Below, piece by piece: positions 1 to 11,000 of a stretch of 64,000 nucleotides of DNA. The stretch is from Anodontia alba (Eukaryota; Mollusca; Bivalvia; Lucinida; Lucinidae). The notes beneath the pieces were generated by a model that saw nothing but the letters and a program-made list of their open reading frames with translations, did no database searches and was not told the origin of the DNA. The translations under genes were made by a program, and so were the position numbers. Position 1 is the first letter of the stretch. Each line of letters begins with the position of its first letter. The stretch spans positions 66,296,690-66,360,689 of the forward strand of contig OZ024830.1 in assembly GCA_964016985.1 (NCBI GenBank), written 5' to 3'.

Positions 1-1636
1 GGTGACTTGTAGGTCAAAAATAGCTAAAATTGTTCCAATCTGAAATCCAACATGGCTGCCATCTTGAAAATCTATTTTTCGCTTCTTCTCCTGAACTGAA
101 AGGCCAATTGTTTCGAAACTTGGTAGGAAGCATTGGGGTGACTTGTAGATCAAAAATAGCTAAAATCGTGTCGATTGGAAATCTAAGATGGCTGCCATGG
201 TGGCCAGCTTGAAAATATATTTTCGCTTCTTCTCCTAAACCAAAAAGCCAATTGACACAAAACTTGTTAGGGAGCATCGGGGTGACTTGTAGATCAAAAA
301 TAGCTAAAATCATTCCGATCGGAAATCCAAGGTGGCAGCCATCTTGAAAATCTATTTTTCGCTTCTTCTCCTGAACTGAAAGGGCAATTGACTCGAAACT
401 TGGTAGGAAGCATCAGGGTGACTTGTAGATTAAAATAGCTAAAATCGTGCCGATCGGAAATCCAAGATGGCCACCATGGCAGCCATCCTGAAAATCTATT
501 TTTCGCTTCTTCTCCTAAACGCAAAAACCAATTGACTCGCAACTTGTTAGGGAGCATCGGGGTGAATTATAGATAAAATAAATGGCTAAAGTCGTTAACA
601 TTGGAAATCTAAGATGGCCGCAATAGCGCCATCTTGAAAATATATTTTTCGCTTCTTGTCCTGAACTGAAAGGCTTATTGACTTTAAACTAGGTAGGAAG
701 CGTCATGGTGACCTGTAGATCAAAAATAGCTAAAGTCGTCCCTTTCGGATATCCAAGATGGCCACCATGACAGCCATCTTGAAAATCTATTTTTCGCTTC
801 TTCTCCTGAACTGAAATGTCAGTTGACTCGAAACTTGGTAGGAAGTATTGGAGTGACTTGTAGATTTAAAATAGCTTAAATTATTTGGATCAGAAATCCA
901 AGATGGTTTTGAAACACTTTTTTTTTTGCTTACTTTCCTGAACCAAAGGGCCAATTTATTTGAAAATTGGTAGGAAGCATAGGGATGACTTGTAGATCAA
1001 AAAGAGCTAAAATCATTCCAATCGGAACTCCAAGGTGGCGTCCATCTTGAAAATCTAATTTTCCCTTCTTCTTCTGAACTGAAAGTCCAATTGACTTGAA
1101 ACTTGATAGGAAGCATCGGGGTGACTTGTAGACAAAAATAGCTCAAATTGTTTCGATAGGAAATCCCAAATTGTGGCCATGGCGGCAATCTTGAAAATCT
1201 GTTTTGAACTTTTTCTCCAGAACCAAAAGGGCAATTGACTCAAAGTTCATTGGAATTATAGAGGTGACTTGTAGATTAACAGCTAGCTAAAATCATTCTG
1301 ATCCGAAATCCAAGATGGCTGCCATCTTGTTATGTTTATTATATTTCCCTGCCACCAGCTGTGCTGTTTACATGTATAAAATCATGATTCTTCAGAAACT
1401 ACTTAGCCAGTTGCCACCAAATTTCACATTGATCCTACTCTGAAATGTGATTGAGAGTTTGTTCAAATGATCATGCTCCATTGACCGTCATGCCATATAT
1501 ATTCTTCTTCAAAATTAAGAACTGCTTAAATGATCTTTTCATTAGTTGCGATGACAGGATTTGAAAAATGTTGCATAACATCTGCATTTCTGCAGTGGCT
1601 ATGTCATTCAGGTGAGCAACCTGTGGGCCTCTTGTT
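1..1636 (+). repeat. Element with 136-bp tandem array (plus), 5' end outside window
   Basis: About nine diverged units of roughly 136 bp run from 1 to about 1340. Each reads through a GGTGACTTGTAGATCAAAAA segment, an AAGATGGCNGCCATCTTGAAAA segment, TTTTTCGCTTCTTCTCCTGA and AACTTGGTAGGAAGCATC. The reverse complement of the same unit forms the arrays at 42.85-46.4 kb and in the triplicated block. After the array a unique tail (1341-1610) leads to CAGGTGAGC, GTGGGC and CTCTTGTT ending at 1636, the 3' end shared with the other elements here. Several units keep an open frame, but the frame drifts between units, so it is read as non-coding. Confidence 0.75.
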
Positions 1637-1656
1637 ATTATTATTATTATTATTTT
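1636..1656. repeat. (TTA)n microsatellite
   Basis: A short TTA run lies directly against the CTCTTGTT 3' end of the preceding element. A T-rich simple repeat abutting this end is also seen after 7735. Confidence 0.7.
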
Positions 1657-1850
1657 GTAGCTTATTAATGTTTTTAAGAAATAAAAATAGAAATCAGACA
1701 AATTTCAGATTTGAACAACTAATAAAATAGAGCCTCCCTCTCCCTCTCTCCATGGATACAACTCATAAATTTACCCATTTATGCCTTTTATTACAGACAG
1801 TTGTTGAATCATTTAACTTAACAATATTAGACATCTTTGTTGTACATGTA

Positions 1851-2165
1851 TACGAAGGGTGTTCAAATATGAATGCAACTAGGCCAATATCTCGCTTTTA
1901 ACCACGATTTGCATGAAATAGGTACATATATCGTATAGATGGTTGTGTAAGCTCTCCATTGATACATGTGTAAATCCGTTCAGTCTAGCTTTGACAATTG
2001 CTCGATTAACACTGTCTACTCGTGTACACTAAAGCTAAAATGGTTTGGAAAAGGTCTCCTTTCACTGACCAAATACGGTCCTATATCAAGAACTGCTGTA
2101 TTCTTGGTATACAATGCTTCGTCACACAAAGCAGCCATTGTATGCGAATATCTGATATATAACCC
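1851..2165 (+). pseudogene. Mariner 5' remnant (TIR plus first codons of transposase)
   Basis: TA at 1851 is followed by CGAAGGGTGTTCAAAT, close to the terminal sequence of the intact mariner at 34123 (CGAGGGATGTTCGAAATG). About 190 bp downstream an ATG at 2040 opens a frame starting MVWKRSPFTDQIRSYIK, which resembles the mariner transposase N-terminus (the intact copy has MVGRSVDKKDEIRAYIK). The similarity stops after about 20 codons and the frame soon enters a palindromic repeat (about 2165-2250). The rest of the transposase and the 3' TIR are absent. It is a short, dead fragment; the assignment rests on the TIR plus the N-terminal match. Confidence 0.5.
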
Positions 2166-2250
2166 CCAAATATTGGATCAGACAGGTGAGAAAACACTGC
2201 ATCAGATGCTGTTAAATGCTGCATCTGATCAAGGTCTGCATTGTTTGTAA
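2165..2250. repeat. Imperfect palindromic repeat, TGATCAGGGTCT family
   Basis: Two inverted GCATCAGATG/GCATCTGATC blocks are followed by AAGGTCTGCATTG. This is a diverged member of the dispersed palindromes at 3491, 12060 and 13778. Confidence 0.45.
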
Positions 2251-2461
2251 TTTGTCTAGCATCTTTTTAGACACATCAACAGGCTTTGGTCCAATTTTAG
2301 ACAAAGTATGGCACAGAATTAAGATGTTTCAATAGTTAAAGTAAATACAATAATTTTCAATATTAAATAATTGTGTAAGCTGACCGTGAAAGTTCTGATC
2401 AACCAGAATAGATGGACAGGCTGATTTAGGTCTTGGCTGTCCTGTAGACAAGACAACAGGC

Positions 2462-2740
2462 ATTACGAAAACACGCTAATTCAAATATATTGAGAATTTT
2501 ACCACCAAAAAGATTGAAAATTTTCAGATAAAAAATCCTGATATTTTTCATATTTCTGCTCAAAATATAGATTGTGGGTACTCATTAGAACTGCCTCAGT
2601 GAGGTGGTTCTAACAAGTATCCACAATCTATGTATTTGAAAAGAAATAAGAAAAATAATGTATACCCCTGCAAACCCCAATTCTACTAAATAAAAGGGGG
2701 TTTAAGGGGGTCAAAATTATATAGGCGTGTTTTCATGATG
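2462..2740. repeat. MITE of about 280 bp with internal hairpin
   Basis: The ends carry CGAAAACACGC and GCGTGTTTTCAT as short inverted repeats. The centre (about 2568-2630) is a hairpin built from TACTCATTAGAA and TTCTAACAAGTA around GCCTCAGTGAGG. The reverse complement of the whole segment recurs at about 44300-44580, flanked by the same terminal motif, which fixes the boundaries. No coding capacity is visible. Confidence 0.65.
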
Positions 2741-2745
2741 CATAG

Positions 2746-3480
2746 CTCATACATACTTTGAAAATCTTTATTGTAGTGATATAACTGGGAAATACTGGTT
2801 TCCTCCGAGGAAAAGCCTCAAATATTGCATCAATTAAATAAATGGCTATTAACTGAAGAAGGTTAAAAGTAACTGCTTTTCTAGACAACAGTGTGGATTC
2901 TACAAAGACTTCAACACTTGTGAGCTTGAATGTTTTTCATACATAAACTGCCAACAAATTGTATTTATCAAAATGACAAAAAAGGATGATCTATTGACAG
3001 AATAAAATATTTAAGCACTCTTGCACAGAGCTTAGTGAAATAACTTTTTTTTTTTTTTTTTAAGAAAATAAAGTAAAATGAAGTTCTCATCTTATAATTT
3101 TACCACATTGTGACGAAACTTTGATTGCATAAAATGAAGTTTTATCAATGCAAATGATCTTAGTAATACGAATTTTGGTCGTCATTCTTTTCAGTGAAAA
3201 TTCATCATAATTCTTATTTACATTAATAATTTTAAATCACGTATGAAACTGAAGAAAAAAATAGATTTAGATGTGACATCATGTTTTAGCAAAACTGTAT
3301 GTCACTGAAAATTACACTTTTAGCAATAGATTAATACGTCAGAACTGGCAGTTGACAGCCAATGGCCCAACACTAATGGAGTTGATAAGTGATGTCATTC
3401 ATGCAATTTATGTATGAGTACTTGTCAATTTTCAAATATACAGTATTATCGTATATTCTCTAAGTACTAAGACAGGCAGG
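2746..3480. other. No gene seen
   Basis: AT-rich sequence with a poly-T tract near 3045-3062. No recognisable coding segment or repeat boundary was found on either strand. Confidence 0.6.
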
Positions 3481-3490
3481 CCTGAGCAAT

Positions 3491-3547
3491 CAGTGTAGAC
3501 CCTGATCAGATGCCACATTATGTGACATCTGATCAGGGTCTACACTG
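3491..3547. repeat. Near-perfect palindrome, TGATCAGGGTCTACACTG family
   Basis: The two arms begin CAGTGTAGACCCTGATCAGA and read as inverse complements with one mismatch around a short loop. Related but diverged palindromes lie at 12060-12116 and 13778-13833, and half copies near 12900 and 17200. The pattern suggests a dispersed palindromic MITE. Confidence 0.7.
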
Positions 3548-3699
3548 TTTGCCACTTATCCAGCAGTTTTAGGACCATCAGTTGATAGTAAAATAGACAA
3601 TCAAATTTAAGCTATGTATGGTAAGGAGTTAAGGTGTCCCAATATTTTGGGGAATAACAGTATCATTTTTAACCTTAAGATTATAGCCTTTTCCATACC

Positions 3700-4045
3700 G
3701 TTTTGCAGTGAACCCTCATTACAATGACAGAATTTGTTCCCAAAGATGTTGCCAATATAATGAATTTGCTGTTGTATAGAATCCTTAATGGACAGAATGA
3801 TATATTAGAAAGGTATTGTTTTGTTCTTATTTCCTCACAGAACATAATATATATTTTGGATATTTGTTAGAATTGCCTCGCCGAGGTGATTCTAACAAAA
3901 TCAAAAACATATGTTTCTTGCATGATTTGTGACTAATTGTTACCTCTTAAGCAACAGTTTTGTGACAGTGAAATTGTCATTATAACAAATTTTGTCGTTA
4001 TATCGAGTGTCAGTATAAAGAGGATTATCTGTATAAACCATTCTA
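3700..4045. repeat. Possible pogo/Tigger-type MITE with internal hairpin
   Basis: The left side starts CAGTGAACCCTCATTACAA and the right side contains GTCGTTATATCGAGTGTCAG, imperfectly inverted. The CAGTG start suits Tc1/mariner-superfamily (pogo-like) MITEs. The centre (about 3860-3900) is a hairpin, GTTAGAATTGCCTCG against CGAGGTGATTCTAAC, of the family also seen at 2568, 15150, 15610, 44410 and 46985. The outer boundaries are uncertain. Confidence 0.35.
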
Positions 4046-4697
4046 TTTTTTTAATGTATTGTAACAAACCAAATTACTATTTAGAATCACATTTTTCTTA
4101 ACCTGCTTCAGTTAAGTTTTGTTCATGTTGGTTGTTACCTACTGATCACGATTATCAAACTTTCTTGATCAAGCAACAGGACATAATAATCCTATCCATA
4201 ATGACAAATTTCAGTAGATTTTTACAAACCAGCTGACTGGAGCTCCATCCTCTTAAAACTAATAAATTTTGACAGCTAAAGGTTATATTATTATTAAAGC
4301 AAACATAAACTAGCACAGTTTCCAAACTAGCTGAGATTTTTTTATAATACATGCTTAAGGGTTTATTACCAACTGATTTTGTATAGGCGTATCTGGACAG
4401 ATTTGGTCATTGTGGATGCTGGTATAATGTGCAGAATTAGCATGGTGAATATTATGCTATGTATTAGATCCTTGTTTAAAAAAATGCCTGTAGCTTTTGC
4501 AAACAGTGAAGACCCCGATAAGCATCATTTGTTATACAGCGTCACACTGTAGTGGCGGGGTATCATTTTCCAACGCTGGAAATCCATGTGTCCACCCGCC
4601 TGTTCATAAGTCGTATGCTGTTCATTCATCCGAGTGTATTTCATTATTTCATTGCGATAACCTAAATCAAAGCGCCAATAACAACTGCAGCAGATGA
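4046..4697. other. No gene seen
   Basis: AT-rich sequence with short accidental frames only. The right edge (4672-4692) contains AACTGCAGCAGA, also present beside the Tc1 relative at 61680. Confidence 0.5.
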
Positions 4698-6509
4698 TTT
4701 TTAGCTCACCTGAGCCAAAGGTGAGCTATTGTGATCACCCACCGTCCGTCGTCGTCGTCCGTCTGTCCGTCCGATCACAATCTTTAAACAACATCTCCTC
4801 CTAAACCACTGAATGATCCTTGGTTGGTCCTCTTTCAAAGTTGTTCAAATGGTTCCGGTCCATTGCATATCTAGGTCACAGGAGCTAAAAATAGATTTTT
4901 AACTAAAAAACTTAAAACATCTTCTTGCCAGAAACCATTGGACCGATTTCAATATAATTTTGCAGAAAAGTTCCTTTGGTGATCCTCTACCAAATTTGTT
5001 CAAGCCATTATATTTGTCAAAAAACATGGCCTCCCGGGGGCTTGGCTTATTTTCCCTATATATCTATATAGAAAACTATAAAACTCTTGTCAGAAATCAC
5101 TGGACCGATTTCAATATAACATGGCAGGAATGTTTCTTTTGTAACCCTCCACCGAGATTGTTCTAGCCATTATGATTCATCCAAAAACATGGCTGCCATA
5201 GGGGTGGGGGTGGGTTGGGGTGGGGCTTATTTTCCCTATATATCTATATAGAAAACTTTAAAGATCTTCTTGTTAGAAACCACTCGACCGATTTCAATAT
5301 AACCTGTGTGTTTCCTTTGTAATCCTCTACCAAGATTGTTCAAGCCGTCATGAAATGTCAAAAAACATGGTCGCTAGGGGGCGGGGCTTATTTTCACTAT
5401 ATCTATATAGAAAACTTTAATGATCTTCTTGTCAGTAACCACTGGACCGATTTCAATATAACATTGCAGGAATGTTTCATTTGTAACCCTCTACCAAGAT
5501 TGTTCAAGCTGTCATGATTCGTCAAAAAACATGGCCGCCAGGGGAGGGGCTTATTTTCCCTGTATACCTACATAGAAAACTTAAAAAAAACTTCTTGTCA
5601 GAAACCACTGGACTGATTTCATTATAACTTGGCAGAAATGTTTCCTTGGTGACCCTCTACCAAGATTGTTCAAGCAATCATGATTCGTCAAAAAACATGG
5701 CTGCTAGGGGTGGGGTTTATTTTCCCTATATATCTTTATAGAAAACTTTAAAAATTTTCTCATAAGAAACCGTTGGAACGAGTTCAATGTAACTTGGCAG
5801 AATGTTGCTTTGGTGACCTACCAAGATTGTTCAAGCCCTCATGATACTTCAAAAAACATGACCACCAGGGGGCGGGGCTTAGTTTCCGTATATATCTGTA
5901 AACTCGGAAATTTTTAAAATTCTTCTTGTCAGAAACCACCTGACCAATTTCAATATTACTTGGCAGGAATGTTGCTTTGGTGACCTTCTACCAAGATTGT
6001 TCAAGCAGTCTTGATTCGTCAAAAAACATGGCTGCTAGGGGTGGGGCTTATTTTCCCTATCTATCTAAATAGAAAACTTTAAAAATCTTCTTGTCAGAAA
6101 CCGATTTCAATATAACTTTGGCAGGAATGTTCCTTTGATAAGTTTGTTTAAGCTGTCATGATTTGTCAAAAAACATGGCCGTTAGGGGGCGGGGCTTATT
6201 TTCCCTATATAGCTGTATAAAACACTTTAAAAATCTTTTTGTCAGAAACCATTGGACCAATTTCAATATAACTTGGCAGAAATGTTCCTTTGGTGATCCT
6301 CTTTCAAGATTCAGTTCAAGCCGTTATGATGTGTCAAAAAAAAAAAAAAAAAAGCCGCTGAGGGTGGGGGCGGGGGGAGGGGGTAGGGGGCAGGGCTATA
6401 AAATTTATGCAAAAATCTTAGAGCAGTGAACTTGGCTGAAACTTCAACAGTACGTATGCATATCTGTTTGCTCAGGTGAGCGTATAGGACCATCATGGTC
6501 CTCTTGTTT
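4698..6509 (+). mobile_element. Complete array-bearing element with shared termini (165-bp units)
   Basis: The 5' end is TTTTTAGCTCACCTGAGC, followed by TGAGCTATTGTGATCAC and a GTCCGTC-rich stretch. About nine units of roughly 165 bp follow, each with AAAAAACATGG near its start, then GGGGCGGGGCTTATTTTCCC, CAGAAACCACTGGACCGATT and CCAAGATTGTTCAAGC. The 3' end has CTCAGGTGAGC, the stem-loop GGACCATCATGGTCC and CTCTTGTT (to 6509). The terminal CTCACCTGAG/CTCAGGTGAG pair is an inverted repeat. No transposase is present. The stem-loop close to a fixed 3' end is Helitron-like, but a CTRR terminus is not seen. Confidence 0.75.
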
Positions 6510-7071
6510 CTGTAGAATTGAGTACCTGAACCCTCAAACTGCCAGTCATGACATGTGCATATGTCATCAAGTATCAAATTTTTTTTTTTCTTATTTTTCA
6601 AGGAATTTAATTAAGGCTTGACATTAGAGGTTAATCACATTCCAAACAGATGATTAGCATCAGGCCTATTTTTCCCGAAAAATAATTTTCAAAAAAAAAA
6701 AAAAAAGAAATGCTTTCTGCTCTGAAAATAGTATTTGAATAAATTTCAACACTGGCTGGGAATTGTTCTTACATGTATATTCAGGTTGACTGAGGCGGAC
6801 TTCTAGTACGCTTGGATTTTATGTAAAAATTACGCCAGGATTTTTGACACAGAAATCATGACGTAATTTTGTTGACACAGAAATCATGACGTAATTTTGA
6901 TAAATACATGAAGCGGACTATCCATTATTACGTCTGGATTTTTTCAATACATGAGGCTGACCACTGCACAATGGATTACACCTGGATTCCGAAAAGTAAA
7001 ATTTGCATACGAAGCAGACTACTACAGAAGTATGTGTCATTTCCACCTGGATTCCAACTGGGTATTTTCAT
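6510..7071. other. No gene; short duplicated ATGACGTAATTTTG segment
   Basis: Mostly AT-rich, with poly-A and poly-T tracts. Near 6835-6900 the string GACACAGAAATCATGACGTA occurs twice, 29 bp apart. Confidence 0.5.
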
Positions 7072-7735
7072 ACAAGGAAAACTTTAAAAATCTTCTTGTC
7101 AGAAACCACTGGACTGATTTCAGTATAACTTGGCAGAAATGTTTCTGTGGTGACCCTCTACCAAGATTGTTCAAGCCGTCATGATAAGTAAAAAAACATG
7201 GTTTCTAGTGGGAGGGGGTGGGGGGGTGGGGGGCGGGGTTCCTTTGGTGACCTTCCACCAAGATTCATCAAGCCTTCTTGATTGGTCAAAAAACATGGCT
7301 GCTGTGGGATGGGGCTTGCTTATTTTCCCTATATATCTATATAGAAAACTTTAAAAATCTGCTTGTCAGAAACCACCTCACTGATTTCAATATAATTGGC
7401 AGGAATATTCCTTTGGTGACCCTCTACCAAGATTGTCCAAGCAATCGTGATTCATCAAAAAACCTGACTGCTAGGGGGCGGGGCTTTAAAAATCTTCTTG
7501 TCAGAAACCATTGGAAATATTTCAGTGTAACTTGGCAGAAATGTTCATTTGGTGACCCTCTATCAAGATTCAATTAAAACCATCATGATGCGTACAAAAA
7601 ACATGGCAGCTAGGGGGCAGCGCTACAAAAATTATTCTTAAGTCTTAGAGCAGTGAACTTGGCTGAAGCTTCAATGTAATTGTGCAAATCTGTTTGCTAA
7701 GGTGAGAAATCTAGGACCATCATGGTCCTCTTGTT
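7072..7735 (+). mobile_element. 5'-truncated copy of the 165-bp-array element
   Basis: Three to four units of the same array as 4698-6509 begin abruptly inside a unit. The shared 3' terminal region follows: GAGCAGTGAACTTGGCTGAA, GGACCATCATGGTCC and CTCTTGTT ending at 7735. The CTCAGGTGAGC motif is worn to CTAAGGTGAG here. The 5' half, with the AGCTCACC start, is missing. Confidence 0.7.
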
Positions 7736-7809
7736 ATTTTAATTCTAAGAGAAACTAAACATTAAGCAGACAATTCTTTTGAAATTAATCAAACCTTATT
7801 TTCCTGAAA

Positions 7810-8066
7810 AACAAGAGGATCATGTCAATGACATAATGCTCCTACAAAATGGAGTAGCAGTGCTATATATGGCAAGCAGTGCCCCATTTTTTTATCCGCT
7901 TTTAAAACAAATTTCAAAGAAGACCACCCCGGATCATTCCATTTAAGTCAGGTCAAAATCCAAAACAATAAAGAAATTGCCATTGGCCGGCCGGCCGGAT
8001 GACAAAAACAGATGGCGACCGATCACAATAACTCACCATGAGCACATGGTGCTCAGGTGAGATAAC
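7810..8066 (-). mobile_element. Short (257 bp) element with the shared ends, minus strand
   Basis: Read on the minus strand it begins TTATCTCACCTGAGCACC, has TATTGTGATCGGTCG like the other 5' ends, and finishes CCTCTTGTT (plus-strand AACAAGAGG at 7810). It contains no tandem array, so it looks like a minimal or internally deleted family member. It lies 75 bp from the copy ending at 7735, in the opposite orientation. Confidence 0.6.
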
Positions 8067-8079
8067 AAATGACCCTTTG

Positions 8080-9066
8080 GGGGCTGTAATTATGTCCCCC
8101 TTTAGGGTTGGGATACACATTGTTTGTCCACCAGGCATCTCTCTGTCTGTCTGTCTATCTGTCCGCTCGTCCATCCGTCTGTCTGTCACACTTGTGTCCG
8201 CTGTATAACTTGAAAACCGTTCAAACTATCTTCACGAAACTTTATATAAATATCAATCAACATTTGAGGACGTGTAGAAAGCAAGAATCATAACTCTTGC
8301 ATTTATACTTTTTGACTTATTGCCCTTGGACGCTTGTTCATCACAAAATCGTGTCTGCTCTATCACTTGACAACTGTTCAAACTATCTTCACGAAACTTC
8401 ATAAAAATATCAATCAATATTAGACGACTTGCAGAGCGCAAGAATCATAACTTTTGCATTTATACTTTTTAAGTTATTTCCTTTGGATGTTTGTCCGTCA
8501 CAAAATCGTGTCCGCTCTATAACTGGAAAACCGCTCAAGCTATCTTCACGAAACTTCATATAAATTTCAATCAATATTAGACGACATGCAGAGCGTAAGA
8601 ACCATAAGTCTTGCTTTTATATTTTTTGAGCTATTACCCTGGGACGTTTGTTCGTCACAAAATCGTGTCCGCTGTGTATCTTGAAACCATTCTAGCTATC
8701 TTAAAGAAACTTCATATAAATATCAATCAAAACTAGACGACGTGCAAAGCACAAGAACCATAACTCTTGCTTTTATACTTTTTTAATTATTTTCCTTTGA
8801 ACTTAGTCCATCTCAAACTCGTGTCCGCTCTGTAACTTAAAAACCGCTTGAGCTATCTTCACGAAACTTATAAATATCAATCAACATTAGACGACATGCA
8901 GAGCGCAAGAACCATAACTCTTGCATTTATACTTTTTGAGTTATTTTCCTTGGAACTTTGTCCGTCACAAAATTGTGTCCGCTCTGTAACTTGAAAACCG
9001 TTCAAGCTATCTTCATGAAACTTCATATAAATATCAATCAACATTAGGCGACATGCAGAGCGCAAG
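8080..9066 (+). repeat. 156-bp tandem array, first part
   Basis: A lead-in with a TCTGTCTGTC-type simple repeat (8140-8190) is followed by six units of about 156 bp. Each unit contains GTGTCCGCTCTATAACTTGA, ATCTTCACGAAACTTCATAT, ATCAATCAA and AGACGACATGCAGAGCGCAA. A seventh unit lies at about 10373-10560, beyond the 120-bp array, so the array appears to be split. Confidence 0.7.
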
Positions 9067-10367
9067 AAGTTTCATGTGACATGAAGAGTGACCTCAAATA
9101 TATGTAGGTTAATGTGACCTATATTTCATGGATCAGTTATAATGCCTTAAAACTCAAAAACTATTTGATACAGAAATGTTCCATGTGACACGAAGAGCGA
9201 CCACACAATGTAATTAGGTCAGCGTGACCTGTATTTCATGGTCCAGTGATTATGCCTCAAATGTCAAAGACTATTTGATAGAGAATTGTCATACCTTGGC
9301 TGTTAGTTACACGTGACACTAAGAATGATCTCTAAGTGTATGTAGGTCAATTTGACCTATATTTTGTGGTTCTGTGATTATGCCTTATATCTGGAAGACT
9401 ATTTGATAGAGAAATGTCATACCTTGGATATTAGTTTCATGTGACATGAAGAGTTACCTTAAAATATATGTAGGTCAATGTGACCTTTATTTCATGGACC
9501 AGTGATTATGCCTCATTACTCGAAGAATGCTTGAATCCATGTAACATGAAGAGTGATCTCAATATATATGTAGGTCAATGTGACCCATAGTTCATGGTCC
9601 AGTGATTACACCTTACACCTCGTTGGCTATTTGATGGAGAAATGTCATACTTGGATATTAGTTTCATGTGACAGGGAGAGTGACCTCAAAATATAATTAG
9701 GTCAGTGTGACCTATATTTCATGGTCCAGTGATTATGCCTCATATCTCGAAGACTATATATCTTGGATATTAGTTTCATGTGACACTACCAGTGACCTCA
9801 AAGTATAATAAGGTCCGTGTGACCTGTATTTCATGGTCCAGTGATTATGGTTCATATGTCGAAGACTGTTTGATAGAGAATTGTCATACCTTGGCTATTA
9901 GTTACATATGACACTAAGAATGACCTCTAAGTATATGTAGGTAAATTTTACCTATGTTATATTTTGTGGTCCAGTGATTATGCCTTATATCTCGGACTAT
10001 TTGATAGAGAAATATCATATCTTGGATACTAGTTCCAGCTGACATGAAGAGTTACCTCAAAATCTATGTAGGTCAATGTGACTCATATTTCATGGTCCAG
10101 TGATTATGCCATACAGTCAGAGAAATGTTATACCTTGATGCCATGATCAACCTCAAAATATAATTATCTAGGTCAGTGTTCCATGTAACACATAGATTTG
10201 CATTAAAATTTATAGAGGTGTGTGATTTATATTCACTCAAAAAACTTATTGTATTTGGAATAGAATCATATAAAATACTAAATACACCTTTTTGACGTGT
10301 TAATGTGAAAACATACGTAGACAAGGGCAAACAGTCGAGCTATGCTGTCATGCGACAGCTCTTATTT
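9067..10367 (+). repeat. 120-bp tandem array with AGGTCA-N3-TGACCT palindromes and a 3' stem-loop
   Basis: Nine or ten units of about 120 bp contain CATGTGACA, GTAGGTCA, TGTGACCTATATTTCATGG and CCAGTGATTATGCC. Most units carry a 15-bp inverted repeat AGGTCANNNTGACCT, perfect at 9216, 9344, 9472 and 9699 and with one or two mismatches at 9106, 9572, 9811 and 10070. The segment ends with GCTGTCATGCGACAGC (10344-10359) then TCTTATTT, the same stem-loop plus TCTTGTT layout as the other 3' ends. Confidence 0.7.
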
Positions 10368-10372
10368 AATTA

Positions 10373-10560
10373 TTTCCCTAGGAACTTTGTCTGTCACAAA
10401 AAAAATGTGTCCACTCTATAACTTGTAAACAATTCAAGATATCTTCATGAAACCTTATATGAATATCAATCAACATCAGACAACGAGCAAAGCACAAGAA
10501 CCATAATTCTTGCATTTATACTTTTTCAGTTATTTCCCTTGGAATCTCATTGTACGTTTC
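10373..10560 (+). repeat. 156-bp tandem array, detached unit
   Basis: One more unit with TGTCCACTCTATAACTTG and ATCTTCATGAAACC. It continues the phase of the array that stops at 9066, which suggests the intervening 120-bp array segment was inserted. Confidence 0.55.
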
Positions 10561-10679
10561 CCAGAATATGATAACAGATTGGTCTAAGTTTTCGTATTTA
10601 TCCTGTATATAGCTCGTCATACCAAATATGAACCTAATCTATCATAAGACATGGAAAATGGAAAAAAGCTAAGCAAAAA

Positions 10680-11000
10680 GTCCAGGGAGTGCCACAATCA
10701 CAAGCCGCAGTCCTTCCCAGACACCAAGAGGAAGAGGAAATAGACAAACTCAAAATAAGCGCAAATCGAACAAACTGACGAAAAGCACTTAGATTGGCTC
10801 TCTCCGCCAAGCGAGGTAATTGCAATGCTAAAAGGACTTAAAAGCAAAAGAACAAAATAAGACAAGGCAAGACTTAAAACAAATCACCTCGTAGAGTAAA
10901 CCACAAAGCAACAAAAAGTAAGACTAACACCGGGACCATCGCCTTAGAATGGTCAGTAGAATAAACCACTGGAGGGGTTTAAAGCACTTTTACAGCCAAT
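10680..11000 (+). repeat. Dispersed repeat beginning GTCCAGGGAGTGCC, copy 1
   Basis: It starts GTCCAGGGAGTGCCACAATC and shares a run of about 250 bp with copies at 44816 and 58889: CCTTCCCAGACACCAAGAG, AATCGAACAAAC, AAGCGAGGTAATTGCAATGC, TAAAAGGACT and ACACCGGGACCA. A tail with AAACCACTGG and CACTTTTACAGCC is shared with the 58.9 kb copy. Frames on both strands are open in places, but they differ between copies. The superfamily is not recognised. Confidence 0.65.

Noticed and set aside
6311..6601. Proline- and lysine-rich 96-codon minus-strand frame
   Set aside because: It consists of poly-A and G-rich tracts of the element array and its 3' end.
8190..10560. Regularly spaced direct repeats as a CRISPR array
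   Set aside because: Units are 120-156 bp and diverged end to end, with no short constant repeat plus unique spacer and no cas genes; this is eukaryotic minisatellite DNA.
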